Assembly (NCBI GenBank): GCA_903890885.1
Contig: CAITCX010000155.1
Span: 1 to 5,067, forward strand
DNA length: 5,067 nt
Reading direction: 5' to 3'
Source: an uncultured Dehalococcoidia bacterium
GTDB lineage: Bacteria; Chloroflexota; Dehalococcoidia; Dehalococcoidales; UBA3254
This document shows, piece by piece, positions 1 through 4,906 of the stretch. The notes under the pieces were generated by a model. That model did not search any database. It was not told where the DNA came from and saw only the letters and a list, made by a program, of their open reading frames with translations. How positions within the stretch are numbered: the first letter of the stretch is position 1; each line of letters starts with the position of its first letter. The position numbers were made by a program, and so were the translations under genes.

Positions 1-1110
1 CATAGGTATATTGTCTGCTGGCATTGAGTGCGAGGCAGACGGTTCAATTTCTTCTAAGCCGCCACCGGCAGCCTGCAAGACTGCAAACTTCTTGCGCTTA
101 TAGAGAAAATAATATGTCCCTGCACCCGCCAGTACCAACACTGCCAATCCCAGGTAAAGCCAGGGGAACTGCCTAACGAGAGGAACAACTTCAACTGCAG
201 AGGTGTGCCGGGATTCCCAATATTTAGCAGTGAAATCACTGACCACTTCAACCTGTTGGATGCCAGTTTCATCGAAGGCCTGTTGAAAAATAAAATTTCC
301 TCTGGAATCGGTGATGACTTCTTTTTCAACGGGCTTCTGGTTGACCAGGACCAGGATTTTCTGGCCGGGTATAGGAGAACCAGAGGCCTCTTCTTGAAGA
401 GTCCCCGTCAAAGTCACAGTCTCTTTCTGGACGGCCCTAGCGGGGGATTGCAGAGTTATAGCGGTAGGCACTAAAACATCAACGGTGGACTGCTTAGCAG
501 TTCCAATATAAAATTCAGTATCAGCAAAAACGATGTCAAAGTTGTAGCGACCGGGAGATTTGAAAGTCTGGTCCCAGGTAAACTGCCCGGAATTATCGGA
601 AGTGACTCGGCCTGCCAGGGCCTTGTTAATCAGGACCTTAATCTCCTGACCGCCTACCGGGATATCAGTTACTTCACTCAGATTGCCTTTAACCTGCAGC
701 AGATCGTTCAACCTGATCCTGGACGGTACATCCAAACTGAGACGGGTATCCGTAGTAACCTTGAGACGGGGATCACTCCAGGATTCCGCAAAGCGGATAT
801 TACTTTGAGCATGGGCCAAAAGCTGGTAATTGCCGACATTTTTATCGGCGGGTACGGAGGCCACAATGTTAAACTGGCCTGCGGTCACAAGACTTTTTCC
901 GACTTCAAAGCCGCCTACCTGAGACTTTTTAGGATTAATAAAGAGTTCTACCATCACGCCATCCACCACGGCGCCGGGTGAAGTCACCGTGCCCTGAACA
1001 TTAAAGGACACGCCCTTTTTAACAATATTACCGACGGATTTGATTTCAGTGACAGTAGGAATCAGAGCTGGAGGGCGGCCGGTGGCATCAAATTCCTGCC
1101 AGCCAATATC
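1..1110 (-). pseudogene. In-frame continuation of the transglutaminase gene: catalytic Asp, three Ig-like repeats, C-terminal TM (partial)
   Basis: Seen: after the TAG the same frame stays open for 370 codons to the window edge, with no well-placed start or ribosome site of its own, so it is the rest of the upstream gene. It opens with DIGWQEFDATGRPP, matching the GW..FDPT motif that carries the third catalytic residue (Asp329 if the TAG is counted as codon 321). Three beta-sandwich-like repeats follow (about 340-430, 430-520, 521-632), each with a pattern of V.G.V...G..V.V..N, then G.F, then P..G.Y. These resemble bacterial Ig-like or carboxypeptidase-regulatory-like folds. A hydrophobic helix (about 636-658, PWLYLGLAVLVLAGAG) and KRKK give a positive-inside C-terminal anchor, and at least 29 cytoplasmic residues follow. 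Inference: a surface protein held by both ends. The label pseudogene reflects only the single nonsense codon, which could be a sequence error or be read through. The true 3' end is outside the window. Confidence 0.75.
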
Positions 1111-2073
1111 CTAGAATTCAACTTCAGATAAGGCATGAGATTCATCAGCATAGACCGTTTGGGCCTTAACATTTGGTTTAATGGCATAACCACCGACCAG
1201 GCGTGAAGGCAATCCGGCTGAGCGGGCCAGCGCAACAAAGGCCGAATTGAAATTAGTGCAAACGCCTTTTTTTTCCTGGAAAAGGAACCAGTCGTTGGGT
1301 TCCTGTCCATCGGGAGCAGGTTTAGCAGCGAAATCGTACTGATAGTTATTCTTCAGATAGGACTCGATAGCCTGGGCTTTTTGATAGGGGCTGTCGACAT
1401 CCCGGGTAATGTCCTGAGACAACTGGCGGGTGCGGTCGGTGATCTCAGGAGGCAGCTGCAAATACTGGGGATCTTGAGCTACACTGGCGTCTTGCAGGGT
1501 GGCATTATCGAATTGAAATTGAACCGATTCAAAGGAGTAAGATTCAGGTAAACCCTGGTTCGAGAGAAATAACTGGTCATCCGGCAGAAAAGAAAGCGGG
1601 ACCGGGCTGTCGACCGAAACGGGATACAGCATAGTAGGTAATATATCGGCACCCTGGCCAAAATCCTGCAAGGAGTTAACAGTAATATCGCTGGTAATCT
1701 TCTTTGAATATCCCACCACGGGAGGAGTGATGCGGCCGCCGTCATAGTACTGGACTGGGGAGGAGGACTTGAAATTCCAGAGGCTGCCATCGTAATTCAG
1801 GGTAGCCGTGCTTCTCAAAAAGGATGAAGCAGTCGAGCCAAGAATATCAAACAGAGGGGTATGCGGAAGGGTGGAGGAGTCCAGAGATATGTCTTTCGAC
1901 AAATCTATTTTATCAAGAGGGGTGGAGTTGCCTTTTCCAATGGACGGAATCGAGGGTTTAGAGACGGTTGAAGGACGAACACCAGCCAGTGCATCAATCA
2001 CACCCAATAGGCCGGCTAAAAGTATGCCGACTACCAGCAGACCGATCGCGGAATACCAGATTCTTTTACGCAT
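1111..2073 (-). CDS. Membrane-anchored transglutaminase-like protein, N-terminal part up to an in-frame TAG
   Basis: Seen: 320 codons from ATG (2071-2073) to TAG (1111-1113). An in-frame TGA at 2092-2094 and the lack of any other start codon fix the ATG, although only a weak GGAT-like ribosome site precedes it. The N-terminus is MRKR followed by a hydrophobic helix (about residues 7-27), so it is probably a membrane anchor with the rest outside the cytoplasm. After roughly 190 residues of unrecognised beta-rich sequence comes a transglutaminase-like core: a helix near 225-245, the catalytic-Cys motif KKGVCTNFNSAFVALARSAG with Cys272, then PSRLVGGY, and the His motif SHALSEVEF with His313. Family knowledge: such proteins use a Cys-His-Asp triad for peptide cleavage or amide transfer; the substrate here is unknown. 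The usual Trp after the His (HAW) is Leu. The expected Asp lies only after the TAG, so a product ending here should be catalytically incomplete. Confidence 0.85.
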   Translation of the reverse strand: MRKRIWYSAIGLLVVGILLAGLLGVIDALAGVRPSTVSKPSIPSIGKGNSTPLDKIDLSKDISLDSSTLPHTPLFDILGSTASSFLRSTATLNYDGSLWNFKSSSPVQYYDGGRITPPVVGYSKKITSDITVNSLQDFGQGADILPTMLYPVSVDSPVPLSFLPDDQLFLSNQGLPESYSFESVQFQFDNATLQDASVAQDPQYLQLPPEITDRTRQLSQDITRDVDSPYQKAQAIESYLKNNYQYDFAAKPAPDGQEPNDWFLFQEKKGVCTNFNSAFVALARSAGLPSRLVGGYAIKPNVKAQTVYADESHALSEVEF

Positions 2074-2133
2074 GTTATTGTATCCGAATATTCAGGCCAG
2101 CTCACAGAAGTTGAAGAGATAGTTAGTAAGTGA

Positions 2134-2162
2134 AGTATAGGGGCTTTAAAGTTCTTCGTCAA
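2134..2162 (-). promoter_or_regulatory. Sigma-70-type promoter of the transglutaminase gene
   Basis: On the minus strand TTGACG (2157-2162) and TATACT (2134-2139) are separated by exactly 17 nt, each one base from consensus. Transcription would start near 2127, giving a leader of about 54 nt before the ATG. This is one of the best promoter matches in the window, and it shows that the interrupted gene still has an intact promoter. Confidence 0.7.
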
Positions 2163-2188
2163 GGAAATTGAAGGATCTAGGCCATTAT

Positions 2189-2200
2189 TTTAGTACTAAA
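2189..2200. promoter_or_regulatory. 12-bp perfect palindrome between divergent promoters (candidate operator)
   Basis: TTTAGTACTAAA is a perfect inverted repeat. It lies just upstream of the tpiA -35 region and about 27 bp upstream of the -35 of the transglutaminase promoter. A homodimeric regulator bound here could act on both promoters. No regulator gene is visible in the window and AT-rich 12-bp palindromes can arise by chance, so the operator role is inference. Confidence 0.3.
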
Positions 2201-2202
2201 TA

Positions 2203-2232
2203 TTAGGAAAATCGGCGGCTAAAGGGTATAAT
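2203..2232 (+). promoter_or_regulatory. Promoter of the tpiA-miaA operon
   Basis: A perfect TATAAT -10 box (2227-2232) lies 38 nt before the tpiA start. The best -35 candidate is TTAGGA (2203-2208) with an 18-nt spacer, which matches TTGACA at only three positions, so it may be weak or activator-assisted. Transcription would begin near 2239, leaving a short leader that contains the strong ribosome site. Confidence 0.6.
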
Positions 2233-2256
2233 TTTAAAAACTCAAGTTAAAAATGT

Positions 2257-2265
2257 AAAGGAGGG
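2257..2265 (+). promoter_or_regulatory. Strong ribosome binding site of tpiA
   Basis: AAAGGAGGG, with GGAGG at 2260-2264, ends five to six bases before the ATG at 2271. It is nearly a full complement to the 16S anti-Shine-Dalgarno sequence. It shows that this organism uses GGAGG-type sites, which helps place the starts of miaA and the receiver gene. Confidence 0.85.
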
Positions 2266-2270
2266 TACTT

Positions 2271-3035
2271 ATGCGCACTCCGCTGATTGCGGGAAACTGG
2301 AAGATGAACACTACTCTTAACGAGGCTGTGCAGCTGGTAAAAAGCTTGAAACAGACTATCAACAGTATTTCAGCAGTTGAAAAACTGGTTTGTCCACCTT
2401 TCATCTCGCTAGCCGCCGTGAGAGATGAGTTGGCCGGCAGCGAAATCAAGGTAGGCGCACAGAACATGTACTCCGAAGAAAAAGGCGCATATACCGGTGA
2501 GGTATCGGCCGTGATGTTAAAGGACCTGTGCCAATTTGTTATCATCGGCCACTCAGAGCGGCGGCAGTATTTCAATGAAAACGGTCCAATGTTGAGTAAA
2601 AAAATCCTGGCAGCCATAAAACACAACCTGAAACCCATTCTCTGCGTCGGGGAGAACCTGCAGCAATATGAAGCCGGGCAAACCAATTTCGTGGTGAGCG
2701 AACAGTTCAAAACTTCTTTGGCAGGCGTAGAGCAAAGCGGAACACTAACCATTGCCTACGAACCGGTATGGGCGATCGGGACCGGCAAGGCCGCCAGTGG
2801 CCAGCAGGCCCAGGAAACCATTGCCTTTATCCGGGGCCTGGCGATCGCCAAATACGGAGAAAAGGCCGCTTCCGAAATGCGAATTTTATACGGTGGAAGT
2901 GTGACGCCAGTCAACATGGCTGAATACATCTCACAGGCAGATATCGACGGCGCACTGGTGGGTGGAGCAAGCCTTAAAACCGCGGACTTCACGCAGATAG
3001 TAAAAATTACGTCTCAAAAAGGCCTGAAAGGTTAA
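2271..3035 (+). CDS. tpiA: Triosephosphate isomerase
   Basis: Cytoplasmic enzyme that interconverts dihydroxyacetone phosphate and glyceraldehyde 3-phosphate in glycolysis and gluconeogenesis. Seen: 254 residues, the normal full length for the TIM-barrel family. All signature elements are present: GNWKMN at 8-13 with Asn9 and Lys11, IIGHSERR at 91-98 with electrophilic His94, and AYEPVWAIGTGK at 162-173 with catalytic base Glu164 and flexible loop 6. The phosphate-binding segments YGGSV (207-211) and GALVGGASL (227-235) are also there. The ATG has an excellent ribosome site, and a TATAAT box lies upstream. The gene is intact. The next gene, miaA, begins about 14 nt after the TAA, so the two are probably co-transcribed, an unrelated housekeeping pairing common in compact genomes. 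Confidence 0.97.
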   Translation: MRTPLIAGNWKMNTTLNEAVQLVKSLKQTINSISAVEKLVCPPFISLAAVRDELAGSEIKVGAQNMYSEEKGAYTGEVSAVMLKDLCQFVIIGHSERRQYFNENGPMLSKKILAAIKHNLKPILCVGENLQQYEAGQTNFVVSEQFKTSLAGVEQSGTLTIAYEPVWAIGTGKAASGQQAQETIAFIRGLAIAKYGEKAASEMRILYGGSVTPVNMAEYISQADIDGALVGGASLKTADFTQIVKITSQKGLKG

Positions 3036-3036
3036 G

Positions 3037-3041
3037 GGAGG
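3037..3041 (+). promoter_or_regulatory. Ribosome binding site that points to an ATA start for miaA
   Basis: GGAGG begins two bases after the tpiA stop codon. Eight bases later comes ATA (3050-3052), in frame with miaA. The only canonical start, TTG at 3071, lies 29 nt from this site with no other Shine-Dalgarno sequence near it. Site spacing therefore favours initiation at the ATA position. Confidence 0.6.
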
Positions 3042-3049
3042 AAACTGCT

Positions 3050-3964
3050 ATAGCCGCAGCCGAACGTCCGTTGATTGCTATACTGGGACCGACCGGGACC
3101 GGAAAAAGCCGCCTGGCGGTCAAAACAGGGCAGGCACTCAAGGGTGAAATCGTCAATGCAGACAGCCGGCAGGTTTACCGGTTTATGGATATCGGGACTG
3201 CTAAACCCAGTACGACAGAGCAGCAGGCAGTGCCGCATCATCTTTACGACATTATCAATCCAGACCAGGAGTTCGGACTGGCCCAGTACCAGCAACTGGC
3301 TATGCAAACCATCGATGACATACACAAGAGGGGCAAACTGCCAATCCTGGTAGGAGGAAGCGGCCAATATGTCTGGGCGGTGCTGGAAGGTTGGCAAATC
3401 CCCAAGGTCCAGCCCAATAGCGAACTACGCAGCCAGCTTGAAAAAATGGCCCTGGAGCTGGGCAATAAAAGCCTGATCAAGCAGTTGGAAGAACTCGACC
3501 CGCAGGCCGCCCAACAAATCAACCCTCACAATACACGGCGGCTAATCAGGGCGCTGGAAGTCACACTGCAAAGCGGTCAGCCTTTTTCCAAATTAAAGCA
3601 GAAGCACGATCCTGGTTTTACTTCACTTATTATTGGTTTGACAACTGATCGTGAAGACCTGTACAGACGGCTAGATGCTAGAGTAGACGAAATGATCAGC
3701 CAGGGCCTGGAAGCAGAAACCAGGAACCTGCTCGAATGCGGCTACGGTTTCGACAAGCCCGCCATGAACAGCATAGGCTATACGCAGATGGGGATGTACC
3801 TGAGGGGAGAGATTTCATTGGCAGAAGCTGTGAATTTGATCAAAAACGCGAATCACCGTTTTGTGCGGCACCAGTATGCCTGGTTCAAACTCACCGACAG
3901 CCGCATCCAATGGAAAGATGTTAAAGACGAGATTGATGCTAGAAGTTTGAGGTTTGAGGTTTGA
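3050..3964 (+). CDS. miaA: tRNA dimethylallyltransferase (MiaA), with apparent ATA start
   Basis: Transfers a dimethylallyl group to N6 of adenosine-37 in tRNAs that read UNN codons; a cytoplasmic enzyme related to P-loop kinases. Seen, numbering from the ATA: P-loop GPTGTGKS at 13-20, NADSRQVYRFMDIGTAKP from about 36 with the putative general base Asp38, VPHHLYD near 61-67, PILVGGSGQY near 98-107, NPHNTRRLIRALEV near 158-171, and the C-terminal IGYTQM and HRFVRHQYAWFK motifs. The length of 304 residues is normal. The start is odd: no ATG, GTG or TTG is in frame near the ribosome site. The ATA gives an N-terminal extension typical of the family, whereas TTG at 3071 would give a 297-residue protein starting directly at the first beta strand. 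The last residues (SLRFEV) are encoded by a 7-bp tandem repeat that overlaps the convergent zinc-ribbon gene. Identity is very firm; the start is not. Confidence 0.93.
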   Translation: MAAAERPLIAILGPTGTGKSRLAVKTGQALKGEIVNADSRQVYRFMDIGTAKPSTTEQQAVPHHLYDIINPDQEFGLAQYQQLAMQTIDDIHKRGKLPILVGGSGQYVWAVLEGWQIPKVQPNSELRSQLEKMALELGNKSLIKQLEELDPQAAQQINPHNTRRLIRALEVTLQSGQPFSKLKQKHDPGFTSLIIGLTTDREDLYRRLDARVDEMISQGLEAETRNLLECGYGFDKPAMNSIGYTQMGMYLRGEISLAEAVNLIKNANHRFVRHQYAWFKLTDSRIQWKDVKDEIDARSLRFEV

Positions 3965-4196
3965 TTTGAGAGTGCAGGGCCGGATGTTTTTTGTCAGAGA
4001 CAGGCATGTATCCGCTGAAGGCATGTTCGCTGCTGAACTCAGGTTTTCGGGTTCCGCGTTTGAGAGGACTTTCACTGTTGGATATGGTAACCAGGGCAGC
4101 CCCGCAATGCAAACAGACCTGCCCGCTATACGATTCAACCACCCAACCATTAAAGTTAGTTCCACACTGGGGACATCTGCCTTCCAACAATTGCAT
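3939..4196 (-). CDS. Small zinc-ribbon protein, double CXXC
   Basis: Seen: 85 residues. The first 38 form a compact zinc-ribbon-like module with CPQCG (Cys8, Cys11) and CLHCG (Cys28, Cys31) flanking an aromatic, beta-like segment containing NGWVVESY; the four cysteines could bind one zinc ion. The remaining 45 or so residues are polar and low in hydrophobicity, probably disordered, and end in KPQTSNF, read from the 7-bp repeat. The ATG is preceded by a GAGG ribosome site (4204-4207) with 7-nt spacing. The gene converges on miaA and overlaps it by 26 bp. No function is recognised: zinc ribbons of this size may bind nucleic acid or protein, or be structural. That it is real rests on the paired CXXC motifs, the ribosome site and the lack of any competing gene over most of its length. 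Confidence 0.75.
   Translation of the reverse strand: MQLLEGRCPQCGTNFNGWVVESYSGQVCLHCGAALVTISNSESPLKRGTRKPEFSSEHAFSGYMPVSDKKHPALHSQIKPQTSNF
3945..3970. repeat. Short tandem repeat (GTTTGAG units) at a convergent gene junction
   Basis: Two exact copies of GTTTGAG (3945-3951, 3952-3958) are followed by GTTTGA (3959-3964) and TTTGAG (3965-3970). The array contains the miaA stop codon and also encodes the C-terminal tail of the opposing zinc-ribbon protein. It forms no hairpin, so it is not an intrinsic terminator. Replication slippage is the likely origin. Confidence 0.8.
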
Positions 4197-4202
4197 ATAT
4201 TT

Positions 4203-4211
4203 ACCTCTTTT
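4203..4211 (-). promoter_or_regulatory. Ribosome binding site of the zinc-ribbon gene
   Basis: On the minus strand AAAAGAGGT lies with its GAGG core 7 nt before the ATG (4194-4196). It supports this start and the reality of the small gene. Confidence 0.65.
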
Positions 4212-4465
4212 CTGATAAACGCTTAGTTGATATCTATAATCATATCAGGGCAAAGTAAACAAAAGGTTAATTTTGCAGCGGAAATATAAATAAAAGGTTA
4301 CAATACGAAAAAAAGTTATCACAATTAGCGCCGAAAATCACTTTAGCCTCGAAAATTGGATTTGTTTTTGAAAAAATCATTTTAGAAGTTCAGCCTGAAA
4401 TATACGCTATGAGTGTTGAGTTATGATTTAGCAACCATGAGTTTGACGCGGGACGCACGGCGGTT
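4212..4465. other. AT-rich intergenic region without a recognisable gene
   Basis: Between the zinc-ribbon leader and the receiver promoter I see no open frame with a ribosome site and no tRNA-like structure or strong hairpin. It holds short direct repeats: AAAAGGTTA at 4261-4269 and 4292-4300 (31 bp apart) and CGAAAAT at 4332-4338 and 4350-4356 (18 bp apart). These could be regulator sites or chance in AT-rich DNA. The outward-facing genes on each side make it a divergent control region. Confidence 0.6.
4234..4262 (-). promoter_or_regulatory. Possible promoter of the zinc-ribbon gene
   Basis: On the minus strand TTGTTT (4257-4262) and TTATAG (4234-4239) are 17 nt apart, which would start transcription near 4227, just ahead of the ribosome site. 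An alternative -10, TATGAT (4239-4244), overlaps it. The DNA is AT-rich, so chance matches are easy and the exact boxes are uncertain. Confidence 0.35.
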
Positions 4466-4493
4466 TTGACACTATGCCCATTTCTGTTATAAT
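4466..4493 (+). promoter_or_regulatory. Near-perfect promoter of the receiver gene, with extended -10
   Basis: A perfect TTGACA (4466-4471) and a perfect TATAAT (4488-4493) are separated by 16 nt. The -10 is preceded by TG at 4485-4486, forming an extended -10 (TGTTATAAT). Transcription should begin near 4500, about 32 nt before the presumed receiver start. The match predicts strong, largely constitutive expression. Confidence 0.8.
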
Positions 4494-4517
4494 CTGAACC
4501 AATACGGTATGCAGCGA

Positions 4518-4523
4518 GAGAGG
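4518..4523 (+). promoter_or_regulatory. Ribosome binding site that points to an ATC start for the receiver gene
   Basis: GAGAGG ends 8 nt before ATC (4532-4534), the same spacing as the miaA ribosome site to its ATA. It lies within the predicted leader, about 18 nt downstream of the transcription start. No ATG, GTG or TTG occurs in this frame between the upstream stop (TAA at 4490-4492) and TTG at 4634. Confidence 0.6.
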
Positions 4524-4531
4524 AAAGAGAT

Positions 4532-4906
4532 ATCAGACGGATATTAGTAATAGAAGATGATCCCGCCTTTTTACGTTATCTGACGTACATCCTGGAAAAA
4601 GAGGGCTATGATGTTATAAGCTCGACTAATGGGTTGTTCGGTTTCAGGAAGGCCATAGAAGAGAAACCAGAGTTGCTACTACTGGATGTAATGCTGCCGG
4701 GACTGGACGGATACGAAGTGTGCAGTCGCCTGCGTGAAGATCCCGCCACAGCCAAGTTACCCGTGATAATGTTGTCTGCCAAGGGCCAGGATACCGATAG
4801 GGACGCGGCTTTAAAGGTGGGCGCCACCGAGTTTTTCGCCAAACCAGCTGACCGGGCAGTTCTGCTGGCCAAGGTCAGAGATCTGCTGAACCCCGAAACG
4901 CTTTAG
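4532..4906 (+). CDS. Stand-alone CheY-like response regulator (receiver domain only), apparent ATC start
   Basis: Cytoplasmic phospho-acceptor of a two-component system. Seen, counting the ATC as residue 1: the first beta strand RRILVIEDD at 2-10 with acidic-pocket residues Glu8 and Asp9, phosphorylation site Asp52 in LLLLDVMLPGLDGYEV, Ser82 in VIMLSAK (the usual Thr/Ser position), switch-region Phe101/Phe102, and Lys104-Pro105. All key residues are present. At 124 residues it is a complete receiver with no DNA-binding or enzymatic output domain, so it probably works by protein contact or phospho-relay. No canonical start precedes the first strand; starting at TTG 4634 would delete the first strand and helix, including the acidic pocket, so it cannot be the true start of a working protein. 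A consensus promoter lies directly upstream. It converges on a histidine kinase that may or may not be its partner. Confidence 0.88.
   Translation: MRRILVIEDDPAFLRYLTYILEKEGYDVISSTNGLFGFRKAIEEKPELLLLDVMLPGLDGYEVCSRLREDPATAKLPVIMLSAKGQDTDRDAALKVGATEFFAKPADRAVLLAKVRDLLNPETL

Noticed and set aside
205..474. Plus-strand open frame inside the transglutaminase gene
   Set aside because: It is the direct antisense shadow of the minus-strand coding frame, has no domain signature, and its composition is explained by the Ig-like repeats on the other strand.
2234..2752. Minus-strand open frame of 172 codons across tpiA
   Set aside because: It lies antisense to a clearly functional tpiA, shows no recognisable motif and has no supporting promoter or ribosome site.
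3071..3073. TTG as the start codon of miaA
   Set aside because: It has no ribosome site near it, is 29 nt from the GGAGG, and cuts the N-terminal stretch before the P-loop strand. It is kept only as a fallback.
3954..4226. Plus-strand open frames opposite the zinc-ribbon gene
   Set aside because: They lack domain motifs and a ribosome site. The paired CXXC motifs and GAGG site support the minus strand instead.
4315..4324. TTATCACAA resembling a DnaA box
   Set aside because: It does not match the TTATNCACA consensus at the key positions, and no cluster of boxes or origin gene is present.
4509..4547. ATG CAG CGA... mini-ORF of 12 codons ahead of the receiver
   Set aside because: It is in another frame and ends at TAG 4545-4547. 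Its ATG is only about 9 nt from the predicted transcription start and has no ribosome site. A one-base insertion would fuse it to the receiver, so an indel remains a minor alternative to the ATC start.
4634..4636. TTG as the start of the receiver gene
   Set aside because: It would remove the first beta strand, the acidic pocket and the first helix, while the DNA upstream encodes exactly these parts in the same frame.
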